A DNA stretch of 42,868 bases. Source: a virus. Position 1 is the first letter of the stretch; every line of letters starts with the position of its first letter. Shown piece by piece: positions 31,965-41,465 of the stretch. Below the pieces are notes generated by a model. It ran no database searches and had not been told where the DNA came from. It saw only the letters and a list, made by a program, of their open reading frames with translations. The translations under genes and the position numbers were made by a program. The stretch is from the IMG/VR virus record IMGVR_UViG_3300033146_006006, positions 1-42,868 of that record; one strand, 5' to 3'.

Positions 31965-32356
31965 TGGTCGAAATAGCTGAGGTAAAAGGCATCGCATGGC
32001 CCTTTCGCTTTGGCGGGAATGGTGGTGTCGTGCGTGCGCGCGGTTTAGATAAAATTCGCGCGAATATGCGCAATATTGTGACTACATCCGCTACAGAGCG
32101 CGCACTAGAACCCGGAACAGGCACCGTCGCGCATAAGGAGCTTTTTCGTAACAAGACCTCTTCTACGCGGGGCGTCGTTTCCGCTCTTATTATGAGAGCC
32201 CTTACCGAAAACGAGCCCCGCGTCGTCATCACGCGCGTTGTGGTAAGCTACGGATCTGGCGAAAATGAAGGCGCTATTTTCGCGCAGATCGTTTATCGCG
32301 TTAAGGAAACCTCCGTGCGCGATGTGATCGATCTTATCTTGAGGAGCAGAACATGA
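31964..32356 (+). CDS. gp25/gpW-like baseplate wedge protein
   Basis: 130 residues. GIAWPFRFGGNGGVVRARGL, then DKIRANMRNIVTTSATERAL and EPGTGTVAHKELFRN, is the gp25 family order (lysozyme-like fold without catalysis), a universal contractile baseplate component next to gpJ/gp6. Confidence 0.85.
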   Translation: MVEIAEVKGIAWPFRFGGNGGVVRARGLDKIRANMRNIVTTSATERALEPGTGTVAHKELFRNKTSSTRGVVSALIMRALTENEPRVVITRVVVSYGSGENEGAIFAQIVYRVKETSVRDVIDLILRSRT

Positions 32357-32652
32357 AGCAGATGAAAGGCGACCGAGGAAACTCGCGCGAACGTAAAGCC
32401 CGAGAAGAAGAAGTCCGTCGCTTATATGGTTTCGACCCTTTCGCGAATTATCTACCAGAACCCCCCGTTGATAACCCTGCGCAACGCCGCGATCTCAACG
32501 AAGCTATGCGTGAAGGTCGCCGCTCCGCTGGCAACAGGTGGCCGCCTCGCCGCTGGCGTGCTCCTGGGCCTGAAGTAGGACTTTCTAACAGCGACCCCGA
32601 GAACCGCGCCGCGATCAACGGGGCGTCTCGCGCCTCTAAAGATAAAGGTTAA
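32353..32652 (+). CDS. Small charged protein, 99 aa
   Basis: ATGA overlap with gp25-like gene. Rich in Arg, Glu, Pro and Asn (RERKAREEEVRRLYGFDPFA, GNRWPPRRWRAPGPEVG), largely without hydrophobic core. Probably a disordered linker or assembly protein of the baseplate. Unknown family. Confidence 0.65.
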   Translation: MKQMKGDRGNSRERKAREEEVRRLYGFDPFANYLPEPPVDNPAQRRDLNEAMREGRRSAGNRWPPRRWRAPGPEVGLSNSDPENRAAINGASRASKDKG

Positions 32653-32663
32653 GGGGGACTCCG

Positions 32664-34490
32664 ATGCCGTTATCTCTGGGGAAAGTCCCCGTGGTCATCG
32701 ACTACACAACGCGCGATTACGAAGGGTTTAGAGATGACGCGCTCAACCTCGCGCTTACCCTCACCCCCGAGTGGAATGACCATTCCCCAGGAGATTTAGG
32801 CGTAGTTCTTACAGAGGTCTTTGCTTATATGGCCGACATCCTCTCCTTTCATGGAGAGCGCTGTTTGAATGAGGCTTTCGTGAGCGCCGCTGTCCAGAGG
32901 CGGTCCATGATCAATCTTGGCCGTCTCGTGGGTTATGAGCTTCATCCCGCTTCCTCCGCCATCGTCTCCTTGGACATCACCTTTACAGGCCCCGGCGTTC
33001 TTCCCGCGAGAACCCAGGTGTCCACCATCCCTCAGCAACCCACTGAGAGTGAGGTCGTCTTCGAGACACTCTCCGATTTTACTGCGCTCGCTGCAGGGAC
33101 TTTCTCCGTGGATTGCATCCAAGGCCGCTCTGTTATTGACGAGGTTATTGGCTCCGGCGACGACACCGCATCCCAGAAGTTTCTACTCTCAAGCGCCCCT
33201 CTGGTCATAGATCCTTTAGGCGTCGCGTCCTTACAAGTTGAAGTAGACGAAGGCGCTGGTTTTGTCCTCTATGCGGTCGTCACCAATTTCCAGCTCTCGC
33301 AGCCCCTCGACCGCCATGTCCGCTTCGAGATCGACGAGCTAGACCGCACTCGTGTCCTTTTCGGTAATGGTGTTAGGGGGCGTGTAGCTGTCGCGGGCGT
33401 GGACAATATAAGGGCCACGTATCGCGTAGGCGGGGGCGCAATAAGCAACCAAGTAGGCGCTCACCGAATAACCTCTCTTAACAACCCTCCTACTTTCATC
33501 TCGGCTGCTACGAATCCGCGCGCCCCTTTAGGAGGATCTGCTCAAGAAAGTGTGGATGAAGCTCGCGTCAACATCCCCCTCAGCGTCGAGGCTCTAGATC
33601 GCGCGATCACTTTCAACGACTTTGAATATCTCGCGCAGAAAGTAGCTGGCATCGCTCAAGCTAAAGCTGTCCAGGGTCTTGGCCCTTACGAAGTCCTCGT
33701 GTATGTCGCGGCTGAAGGTGCCGATCCTTTTGTCCCCGGAACATGGGATTCGCGCACTGATACGGGCAATCAACTTCTCGGTGGTGTGGGCTCCTATTTA
33801 ACCGCGCGCAAAGCAGCCCCTATTCGCCTCGACATCAAAAACTTCTTCGTCGTTGAGCTTGATATTCGTCTAAATCTCGTCGTCGCTCAGGGCTACTATC
33901 AAGCCGATGTTGAGAGCGCTGTTCGTCAGAGAATCCTTGCCGATGTTGCGGCTCTTAAACTAGGCGAAGACCTGCTCCTCACGTCCTTCGACTGGGCTCT
34001 TTCAAGAAAGACCGATGTTCCTGGCCTTCTCGGTGTTGAGTGGATTCGCTTCTCCAAGAAAAGTACCGCGCGCCTCGTGAATCCTGATCCTTTGAGCGGT
34101 CTGGTCATCCCCGATGTCTTGTGGACGATCTCCCCCCAGAACGTAGGAGATTCGTACCCTTCCTTTGCCTTGCGCGATACACCTAAAGCCGCGCCCGAGG
34201 AACGATGGGAAATACGCTTCCTCGACGGTGCTACTTTTGAGGTTCGCGGCGGGATCTCGGGGCTTCAAAGCAATCTAGGCACTTTAGGTGTTGATTGGGT
34301 AAGCGATGCCGGATACCTCACGCTCCGCGCCGATTTAGGAGCGGTTGCTCCTTACAACGGCGCGCGTTACGAGATTTCTGTTGGCGCAGGTCCGTTATCA
34401 GCACGAATCCAGATAGGAGACTTTGAAGCGTTTAAGCTCCTAGATGCACACATAACAGTCGTGGATATTCACGGCGGTATAGATATTTGA
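32664..34490 (+). CDS. Baseplate J / gp6-like wedge protein
   Basis: 608 residues. Starts with IDYTTRDYEGFRDDALNLAL and SPGDLGVVLTEVFAYMADIL, the classic baseplate J entry, followed by NLGRLVGYELHPASSAIVSL, the core FGNGVRGRVAVAGVDNIRAT and ITFNDFEYLAQKVAGIAQAK. C-terminal 120 residues form an extra beta domain. A G-rich site (AAGGGGGA) precedes the ATG. Confidence 0.9.
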   Translation: MPLSLGKVPVVIDYTTRDYEGFRDDALNLALTLTPEWNDHSPGDLGVVLTEVFAYMADILSFHGERCLNEAFVSAAVQRRSMINLGRLVGYELHPASSAIVSLDITFTGPGVLPARTQVSTIPQQPTESEVVFETLSDFTALAAGTFSVDCIQGRSVIDEVIGSGDDTASQKFLLSSAPLVIDPLGVASLQVEVDEGAGFVLYAVVTNFQLSQPLDRHVRFEIDELDRTRVLFGNGVRGRVAVAGVDNIRATYRVGGGAISNQVGAHRITSLNNPPTFISAATNPRAPLGGSAQESVDEARVNIPLSVEALDRAITFNDFEYLAQKVAGIAQAKAVQGLGPYEVLVYVAAEGADPFVPGTWDSRTDTGNQLLGGVGSYLTARKAAPIRLDIKNFFVVELDIRLNLVVAQGYYQADVESAVRQRILADVAALKLGEDLLLTSFDWALSRKTDVPGLLGVEWIRFSKKSTARLVNPDPLSGLVIPDVLWTISPQNVGDSYPSFALRDTPKAAPEERWEIRFLDGATFEVRGGISGLQSNLGTLGVDWVSDAGYLTLRADLGAVAPYNGARYEISVGAGPLSARIQIGDFEAFKLLDAHITVVDIHGGIDI

Positions 34491-34498
34491 GGTAACTC

Positions 34499-35068
34499 AT
34501 GGCCCGGTACACAGTTCATGTTCCCGGTGGTTATGGTAGCGGCGTAGGCGGCATCACAGGACTTGCTGGCGACACCAGCGTGACTTGGGCGCATCTGGAC
34601 GGAACGCCCATCCCAGGTGTTGTTCCTACGATGCACGAATTAGATCCTGTTAATGCACCAGGAGTATATTACTTCGACGAAACCTTGGTTAAGGATGCGG
34701 TTGCTACCGTCGATATGGATACGGACGACAGCGAGTATCTGGATACGTACCGTTTTCATACTGTTCTTATTGTTCAGTCTTCTGGTGGTGTTGGTGCGGA
34801 CCCGTGGGATGCAGACCTCGCCTCATATAATACTCAAGGGAAATTCGGTTTTGAGTTCCGCGTTCTTATGGGTTTGGCCGCTCATAAAAATATGCGCATT
34901 AAGCCTATAACTTTTGATCGTGGGCGCATGACAGAATGCCAGCTCGTTGTTTATGCCACGAAAGCTGATGCAGATGCTGACAGCAATCCTATCGCCACCG
35001 TGGACCAAGTATCGGTTCTTGATACGAGTAGTCCCCCTAAGCTCCAATCCTTCAAGTCTACGGAGTAA
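34499..35068 (+). CDS. Tail/baseplate protein of unknown family, 189 aa
   Basis: GAGG lies six bases before the ATG. Gly-rich N-terminus (VHVPGGYGSGVGGITGLAGD) and beta-rich remainder (YLDTYRFHTVLIVQSSGGVG, RMTECQLVVYATKADADADS). Lies between gpJ and further baseplate genes, so probably a structural protein of the lower tail. Confidence 0.65.
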   Translation: MARYTVHVPGGYGSGVGGITGLAGDTSVTWAHLDGTPIPGVVPTMHELDPVNAPGVYYFDETLVKDAVATVDMDTDDSEYLDTYRFHTVLIVQSSGGVGADPWDADLASYNTQGKFGFEFRVLMGLAAHKNMRIKPITFDRGRMTECQLVVYATKADADADSNPIATVDQVSVLDTSSPPKLQSFKSTE

Positions 35069-35072
35069 TTAA

Positions 35073-36164
35073 ATGCCGGGGATCGACACAGGGCCTAGCA
35101 GCTACATCCCTGAAGCTGTCGCAACAAAAGGCGCACTTACGGGCACCCCGGGGCAAGATGCCGCGCTCGCCTCTTCGGGCATCATTATGCTCGACGGAGA
35201 TGTGTCAGATGCCCCTGCAATGTCCTTCTCTGATTTGTTCCCTTTGGATGGTGCTTCTGACGCCGTAACACGCCCAAAAATCACGTTTAAAATTCAAAAC
35301 GTGTATGACTTCACGCCGCCGTTTAAACTCAATTTACGCGCGAAACAAACGCCTTTTGGCCCTGTCTCCCCAGATGGTTGGGAGACTCTCCTCATAGACG
35401 GCGCTTTTCAGCCTGGATTAGATCCTTCCGAGAGCGTGCTTGAAGTCGATCCCCTCGACCCCCGCGTCTTGGTCGCAGAACTACAGCTCGCCTTTGCGTG
35501 GATTCCCGGCGCGGCGATCCGCCTCGAGGTTGACATAGAAGATGTCTATGGACGCACCCTCTCGTTTTTCTGGGAGTTCGACACCAATCCCTACATCTCC
35601 CAGATCGACGACCGAGGCAGACTTACCCGGCTCACACGCAACGCATACGCGTGGGGCTGGCCTTCTTTAATTCAAGCTCGCGCGCTCAGGAGCTACACGA
35701 CAGGATTCTCGGGGTCTGATCTTGAGGTCACGATCAACGAATCTCTGCTCGCGGATTTAGGCGACCAAACACAGCCCGATGATCTCCCGCCCGTTGCGGC
35801 AAATCCTCGCATCTATAGGCTGCTCGCCCGCGAGTCCGGGTATGCGGTCGATCCTTACGATCCTCTCTCCGAGCTTATCTTCGAGGGAGAAGTGTCAGCG
35901 TCGATTCCGCGTCCGGTTTTTCCCGATAGAACACACCCCGGAGAGTGCGTCCTTCGCGCCTTTATCAACACAGCGCGCACCGAGCGCCAAAGGCGTTATT
36001 TCACACTCTTCATGCTCCTACCTCCCAGCGAGGAGAACGGCGGCTGGGTATGGGCTTGGTCTGAAGGTGTTACTACTTCTAAGGCGTTCTCTTTCGGTAA
36101 ATACGGACACGGTGCGGTTATGTTTGGCGAGGTATCAAGCACCATGCAGATAGAGGATTCATAA
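35073..36164 (+). CDS. Baseplate/tail structural protein, 363 aa
   Basis: GGAG precedes the ATG. Mixed beta protein with Ig-like-looking segments (VTRPKITFKIQNVYDFTPPF, WIPGAAIRLEVDIEDVYGRT) and a C-terminal aromatic region (GGWVWAWSEGVTTSKAFSFG). Next to gpI-like gene; stop and next ATG overlap (TAATG). I do not recognise the family. Confidence 0.65.
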   Translation: MPGIDTGPSSYIPEAVATKGALTGTPGQDAALASSGIIMLDGDVSDAPAMSFSDLFPLDGASDAVTRPKITFKIQNVYDFTPPFKLNLRAKQTPFGPVSPDGWETLLIDGAFQPGLDPSESVLEVDPLDPRVLVAELQLAFAWIPGAAIRLEVDIEDVYGRTLSFFWEFDTNPYISQIDDRGRLTRLTRNAYAWGWPSLIQARALRSYTTGFSGSDLEVTINESLLADLGDQTQPDDLPPVAANPRIYRLLARESGYAVDPYDPLSELIFEGEVSASIPRPVFPDRTHPGECVLRAFINTARTERQRRYFTLFMLLPPSEENGGWVWAWSEGVTTSKAFSFGKYGHGAVMFGEVSSTMQIEDS

Positions 36165-36925
36165 TGGCAGGGCAGCTAGAGCGGTTCCTTTCCATATACG
36201 GCGTCTTATTCGACGGCATAAAAACCACACTTGAAGGCGTACTCGATGGGTACGACCCCGAAGTTGTAGACGCAGATTGGTTGCCCTATATAGATTCTCT
36301 TACAAACTGGCCTACGGATAGAAGATTGACTGTAGACCAGCGCCGCATAGAAACAGCTAACGCAGTTGCTATATGGAAGGAAAAAGGCAAATACGGCTCA
36401 ATACGCTCTCTTATAGAGAATATATCTGGCTGGGATGTGGAGATATTCTCCGGTTGGCGCTACGTTCTATTTTCCAACGACGAAGTAGGCACACCAGACA
36501 CATCTTCTGTTATTGTGCCCGATATTGGTACGCATGCAGATACACTGCGTTATACAAATACGCTTTTAGATTGGCATGGTTTAAACGGGGTTCTCATCAT
36601 CCTCACCCCCGTAGATAGTACAGAATCTGCCCTAATTCGTGCGTATGTCTCTAAAATCTTCGAGATGGTTTCTAGGCTTTTGCCCGTATGGGCCAACACC
36701 CAGATCCTCGTAACCACGCCGCTCTTTGAAGAGAACCTTCTTGCGCTTATAGACGAAGACAGGGGCTTCTCTATTGCAGATCCTAATGAAGATATGCTCG
36801 CTCTTGAGGATGACACCGAAGCTACCTTCGTCGGCTCTTCTGTGTTTCTCACGAACAACGCCGCAAGATTAACGAATAAATCCCAAGTATTAACGCCGCA
36901 CGGTAGCCTTATTTTAGGCGCGTAA
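36164..36925 (+). CDS. gpI-like tail protein (baseplate wedge/fibre attachment)
   Basis: 253 residues. FLSIYGVLFDGIKTTLEGVL, WLPYIDSLTNWPTDRRLTVD, then IWKEKGKYGSIRSLIENISG and the C-terminal VSRLLPVWANTQIL match the Tail_P2_I family, which closes the wedge and usually precedes fibre genes. Its stop codon lies in the loop of a perfect hairpin. Confidence 0.8.
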   Translation: MAGQLERFLSIYGVLFDGIKTTLEGVLDGYDPEVVDADWLPYIDSLTNWPTDRRLTVDQRRIETANAVAIWKEKGKYGSIRSLIENISGWDVEIFSGWRYVLFSNDEVGTPDTSSVIVPDIGTHADTLRYTNTLLDWHGLNGVLIILTPVDSTESALIRAYVSKIFEMVSRLLPVWANTQILVTTPLFEENLLALIDEDRGFSIADPNEDMLALEDDTEATFVGSSVFLTNNAARLTNKSQVLTPHGSLILGA

Positions 36926-36939
36926 CGCACCTAAAATAA
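36909..36939 (+). terminator. Hairpin at the end of the baseplate operon
   Basis: TTATTTTAGG (36909-36918) pairs perfectly with CCTAAAATAA (36930-36939), extended by GCG/CGC around a TAA loop that is the gene's stop codon. There is no T run on the + strand, so it may protect the 3' end or pause transcription rather than terminate it. A -10-like TATGAT occurs at 36972-36977 before the next gene. Confidence 0.55.
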
Positions 36940-37012
36940 AGTATCCAGAGGCATCGTTTAAAAACTTAGCGTATGATCTTCGCGCATCTACGCAACGCAC
37001 TGGAGAATCGCA

Positions 37013-37549
37013 ATGCTTGAGGAGAGGGTCCCTTTTTTAAAAGGTGAGTGGCAGGATTCGTGGTTTACCGAAGACGGCGAAATCATCCGCGAAGATCCTT
37101 GGCGCAAAAATCAGATCCAAAATCTGACGGGCGCTATCCTCATGGGCCTCCTTTCTGGAAAACCCGCATGGGGAGGCATTCAATTTCTCGCTGTCGGGGA
37201 GGGGCTTATCTCTTGGGATGTTACTCCCCCAGCTCAATCTTATGACGCGACCACGCTCACAGCGGAGTTTTTCAGAAAAGCTGTCGGTTTTGGTGACGTT
37301 ACTTTTCGCGACCCGGCGAATCCTTCGGTCATCGTCCCAGACCCCACCCGCATAATGCAGCTCGAAGTTGAGTTTAGCTCAGCGGAGGCCAACGGCACGC
37401 ACCGGGAATTTGCTCTATTCGGTGGAGACGCCAACGGCGGGGCGAACACGGGTCAAATCTTCAATTGGGTTGTGACGCTTCCGCGCATCGAGAAGATTGC
37501 GGGCACTATTCTTCGCCGCCAAATCCGCATCACGTATCCCGCGCTGTAA
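37013..37549 (+). CDS. Tail fibre-associated protein, 178 aa
   Basis: GGAG lies before the ATG. The sequence NQIQNLTGAILMGLLSGKPA followed by GGIQFLAVGEG is a recurring pattern in short proteins next to phage tail fibres, and the C-terminal half is beta-rich (HREFALFGGDANGGANTGQI). Probably a fibre connector or collar-like component. Confidence 0.6.
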   Translation: MLEERVPFLKGEWQDSWFTEDGEIIREDPWRKNQIQNLTGAILMGLLSGKPAWGGIQFLAVGEGLISWDVTPPAQSYDATTLTAEFFRKAVGFGDVTFRDPANPSVIVPDPTRIMQLEVEFSSAEANGTHREFALFGGDANGGANTGQIFNWVVTLPRIEKIAGTILRRQIRITYPAL

Positions 37550-37560
37550 GGAAGTAGATC

Positions 37561-40107
37561 ATGGGAAACCCCACACCGAACGTCTCAAGAAATAATTTTT
37601 CAGCGAGCAAAGGCTATAAAAAGCTCGTCCTTCAACAAGGCGTCCCAGTCACGGATTCAGACATCAACGAATCCCAGGACATCGCTACGTTCAACGCATG
37701 GCGTAGCCTCCTCGCATTCGCGTCTTGGCAGACGGAATCACCTGCGGGCGGCGTCCCCTACTTTGTCGGCCTCGTGGATCCCGACGCTATCGCGTCCTGG
37801 CCGCCCTCCCCCTTTGCAGTTCTTTCTTCGTGGGCTCCCGGTTCCATGAGGCCCTATGTATTCGACGGCCACAACGCGAATGATTTTAATATCATGTGGG
37901 GTCCGTGCATGTTGGGTGGCGTCTTCGTAGATGATCACGAACGTCGTTTTTCTGCCGGATCAAGACTCTTCTCTGATGTTGTCCTCACCCGAGGCGTCGT
38001 CACGGCGGTAGATGTTCTGGGGAAATCAATCACGGATGAAAATAAAGAATTTCCCTCCAAACTCGGGCTCGATTATGTGAGCAACACCAGCTACACGCGC
38101 ATTAAATTCACTTCGGGTGCGGAGCTTGGGCAAGTCTACACAATCCTTGCGGCTCCCGGCGCGGGTGTTATCGAGATCCAAGGTGCGTTCTCTGCGGGAG
38201 GTCCCAGCTTAGGGGACACCTACGAGATTCGCCCGAACGAGGTGGTCTTCACTGCGGGTGAAATTCTCAACGTATGGTTTGGCGTCTGGATCGAAGACGT
38301 CAATGGCATCGAAGATCCTTCTCTTCCCGACCCCACGATGCTCATTGAAACAAGCCATCGCGAGGCCGTCCGATATTGGATGCGCACCACCACGGATGGT
38401 GTAGATCCTAACCTCGTCTCCGATGCAGCTCCCGGCTACGGGTCTGATCCAACAACGTATTCCGGTAAGGTTTTTTGGAGCCGGCTCGCGACCTTCAGCC
38501 CCTCTGTAAATGGCGCGCTCGAACCCGCCGAAATCACGCAAAGCTACGACCTCCCAGGTGCGCGCGCATCCGTAGGCGCAATGAAAGACCTGTGGGCGCA
38601 CATGGTCCTACAGAGTACATACCAAGCTCATATTGACGGCAGCGCAGATAGACATGAAGCCCACGACATTGACGTTGTTGGTGGTGTTTGGAATCTGTTT
38701 GCGCACGATAATGTGTTCCAGGCTATAAACAGCAGCGACTATTGGGCTACGCGCCAAATTCTTATTGGAGGGGCTGCCTACTCTAATGATGCCGTTCTAA
38801 TACCGCCCGATGTTTCCATTGATTCCGGTCTAATCGTAGCCATACAAGAGCAGGCGTACTTATTGCGCGGTAAATACGTTACTTTTGATGAATACTTCTT
38901 CACGGTCCCTGATAACACTACGTCCTATATAGTGGTCAAAGAGACTGGTTGGCACACAGGCGTATTTGTGTATGCCTCGGAGGCAACAATCGCGGACGCG
39001 TATAGCTCTACGAACTGTCCCGTAGCAGAGGTTACCGCAGCGGGCGGTTCTATACTTAATATACAGCAACTATCTCTATATGCGAACGATGAGAATTTAA
39101 AAAACGAGATTCTCGTAGGTAAAAACATCGCCCGCGCGCACTTCGATTCTGTAGCGGAAGCGGTGTTGTACGCTAAGACCTTGCGAACACTCAACAGCAA
39201 CAATTATAACTATTTAACTATAAAGGTAATTGGTCCTACCGAGGAACCGGAGGCTTTGCTTCCGATTACGTTGGATTCGAGCAACTGGCGTATAGAGGGA
39301 AGCACGCGTGGTTATATTTCGTTCGATGCGGATAAATCTCTATTCTTACTCAATGCAGCAGGTAGCCGCAACAACGTAACTTTCTCCAATCTTAAAATCC
39401 ACTGCGCGCACAGCACCGTGTTAAGCGCAGTTATCCAAAATCGTTTGATTTTTACTATAGGCGGCAACTGGACGAACCTCACCTTCGAGCAAATTTCTAT
39501 CACAAGAAGTACGCAAAACGTGCATGGTATATTTTCTTTCCCCGACAACCTTAGCGTAAGCAACCTCGTCGTATGTCGTGATGTTTCGGATACGGCATCA
39601 AAAGACTTCTTCTTGAAAAACCAAGGCGGGGTGGGGGTTACCCTTAGAGATGTTGTTCTGGATAACTGCTCTAGAAAGACTGGTAGTTACGCATCGTCAG
39701 GCAATGCCGCCATCAACATGGTGCATCTCGACAAAGCCAGCGGCGTTAAGATATCAAAGTGCAATTTCCTCAACGGCCCCGCCGTTGGTGTTTATATAGG
39801 TGACAGCGAAGATATTTGTATTGAAGATAGTTTTATAGATTCTGAAGGTATTTCTGTATATCAAGCCATAAACCTCCCATTGAATACCCGTGTGAGCAAC
39901 AGCACTTTAAAGAGTCAAAGTAATGTGGGCTTGGCGGTTGTGGGCTCTAAGGGCTTCTATATCGGTAATAGTATGCCTTCTTCTGCGGGTGGTATTAACG
40001 AACTCCCCTCCGGAGCTAAGAATATCTTTATAGGTAACCAAGCTCACGGCAACGGCTTGGTTATCCAAGCGGCATCTACAGGTATCGGAAACAGAGACGA
40101 CGTGTAA
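37561..40107 (+). CDS. Tail fibre/spike with C-terminal beta-helix
   Basis: 848 residues. N-terminal RNNFSASKGYKKLVLQQGVP and VTDSDINESQDIATFNAWRS resemble baseplate-attached fibre starts (DUF4815/DUF6519-like; from memory). The part from about 590 to 840 has short repeating strands with Asn/Ser/Val periodicity (FSNLKIHCAHSTVLSAVIQN, VKISKCNFLNGPAVGVYIGD, NIFIGNQAHGNGLVIQAAST), a right-handed beta-helix as in depolymerase tail spikes. No catalytic pair can be assigned. Codon style turns more A/T-rich in the second half, suggesting modular exchange of the receptor part. Confidence 0.8.
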   Translation: MGNPTPNVSRNNFSASKGYKKLVLQQGVPVTDSDINESQDIATFNAWRSLLAFASWQTESPAGGVPYFVGLVDPDAIASWPPSPFAVLSSWAPGSMRPYVFDGHNANDFNIMWGPCMLGGVFVDDHERRFSAGSRLFSDVVLTRGVVTAVDVLGKSITDENKEFPSKLGLDYVSNTSYTRIKFTSGAELGQVYTILAAPGAGVIEIQGAFSAGGPSLGDTYEIRPNEVVFTAGEILNVWFGVWIEDVNGIEDPSLPDPTMLIETSHREAVRYWMRTTTDGVDPNLVSDAAPGYGSDPTTYSGKVFWSRLATFSPSVNGALEPAEITQSYDLPGARASVGAMKDLWAHMVLQSTYQAHIDGSADRHEAHDIDVVGGVWNLFAHDNVFQAINSSDYWATRQILIGGAAYSNDAVLIPPDVSIDSGLIVAIQEQAYLLRGKYVTFDEYFFTVPDNTTSYIVVKETGWHTGVFVYASEATIADAYSSTNCPVAEVTAAGGSILNIQQLSLYANDENLKNEILVGKNIARAHFDSVAEAVLYAKTLRTLNSNNYNYLTIKVIGPTEEPEALLPITLDSSNWRIEGSTRGYISFDADKSLFLLNAAGSRNNVTFSNLKIHCAHSTVLSAVIQNRLIFTIGGNWTNLTFEQISITRSTQNVHGIFSFPDNLSVSNLVVCRDVSDTASKDFFLKNQGGVGVTLRDVVLDNCSRKTGSYASSGNAAINMVHLDKASGVKISKCNFLNGPAVGVYIGDSEDICIEDSFIDSEGISVYQAINLPLNTRVSNSTLKSQSNVGLAVVGSKGFYIGNSMPSSAGGINELPSGAKNIFIGNQAHGNGLVIQAASTGIGNRDDV

Positions 40108-40116
40108 GGAGCCTTT

Positions 40117-41454
40117 ATGGCGACCGAGATCAAAGTACCAAGCACACGCGTGCTGCAAACTACGGCGGCCTCCGGCGAGGGCGCTAAGATCCTGCGCGAC
40201 TTCCTTCAGCAGCTCGCGGACGGCGCGGGCGGGGCCGTCACGGCTGAGGAGCGCACCGTTTATGGCTCTTTCTGTCTCGTTCGTGCGGGCGAGCCCTGGG
40301 GAGGTACTGTCCTTCCTGGGCACGCTGAGGCGCACGCGGCGGACATCTTCCGCAACCCGGACACCTACATCACGAGCTTCTGGGATATTCTTGAAGTAGA
40401 TGATGCTACGGGCGAGGTCTTCAACAATTGGCCTCGAAATCAATTCGCGTCCGTTGAGGATCTGCAGAAGTTCGTCGTGGACAACTTCACCGAGGACACA
40501 CTCAACCCAGGCTCTCCTCAGCACAGCGCCTATGTCCGGGTCTATGATGCCGTGGACGCCACCATCCCCCAGATCGATAAAGTCTACGGGATGAACATGC
40601 TCTATTCGATGCTCGTCGGGCGGCGAAATTATAAGCGCAGCCATGGACACGTAGAGGACCGCCCTGACTGGGCCGCCTTCGATTCGTGGTTTACCAGCCT
40701 TCGCGGTCAAAACCTCGGCTTCCCTGCAGGCCCCTACGTTTCCAATGCGGAGAAGGCGCTCTGGATCGCCCGCGCTCCGATCAAGAAATATGGGCTCCCA
40801 AAGCTCGGTTTTCATATCAGCATTGGTGTTCAAGGTACTCGGTTTGTCTGGAACGATTTGGCTGCGGATTTTGTCCCGATCTCCAACACAGACGCCTTTT
40901 CCAATGACCCCGCCCCCAGCGGGCAGCAGCTCGTATACTGTGCGCTCAATACAGATGACATCAACACATGGGCTTGGATAGATTCCAACAGCGTGATGGA
41001 GTTCATGGCCGAATTTGCGAGCATGAATAAAAGTTGGTTGGCGGTCTACCCTCTCATAAATACTAATAATCCTGCCCAAAGGATCGTGTTCATCAAGCCC
41101 CTCGGCATCGACCGCGCGGGGATCACTTGGTTCGACGAGACAAAGTACGATCTTTACGCGCAGTACACCCGTAAGGACACCACGCCGATTATGCGAAAGC
41201 TCGATCTCTCCACGGTCGCGCGTAAAAGCGCGATCCGAGATTTAATCTGGCTTGACATTAAGGATTGGCGTCCCGTAAATTGGGGCACGTCGAGAGCGCG
41301 CCTCAGCACGAACATGCTCGGGCTGCAGCCTTACACGACGAGGTTCTTTCTCAGAGACAAGATCACAAATCAAACGTCTCCGATCTCCAAAGCCAGCATC
41401 GTGCTCTCACTGCGCGGTCGCAACGCGGCTTTGAAATATGAGGTCCGGCGTTAA
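40117..41454 (+). CDS. Tail fibre-region protein sharing an N-terminal module with the next two genes
   Basis: AAGGAG precedes the ATG. 445 residues. The start contains TTAASGEGAKILRDFLQQLA, which recurs with changes in the two following genes. The rest is rich in Trp, Asn and Asp (SFWDILEVDDATGEVFNNWP, RRNYKRSHGHVEDRPDWAAF) with no known domain. Probably a structural fibre or spike protein attached by the shared N-terminal module (inference). Confidence 0.65.
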   Translation: MATEIKVPSTRVLQTTAASGEGAKILRDFLQQLADGAGGAVTAEERTVYGSFCLVRAGEPWGGTVLPGHAEAHAADIFRNPDTYITSFWDILEVDDATGEVFNNWPRNQFASVEDLQKFVVDNFTEDTLNPGSPQHSAYVRVYDAVDATIPQIDKVYGMNMLYSMLVGRRNYKRSHGHVEDRPDWAAFDSWFTSLRGQNLGFPAGPYVSNAEKALWIARAPIKKYGLPKLGFHISIGVQGTRFVWNDLAADFVPISNTDAFSNDPAPSGQQLVYCALNTDDINTWAWIDSNSVMEFMAEFASMNKSWLAVYPLINTNNPAQRIVFIKPLGIDRAGITWFDETKYDLYAQYTRKDTTPIMRKLDLSTVARKSAIRDLIWLDIKDWRPVNWGTSRARLSTNMLGLQPYTTRFFLRDKITNQTSPISKASIVLSLRGRNAALKYEVRR

Positions 41455-41465
41455 ACGTTTTCATT

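Noticed and set aside
39907-41079. 390-codon minus-strand open frame across the fibre genes
   Set aside because: Antisense shadow of two + strand genes with good ribosome sites, and no recognisable family.
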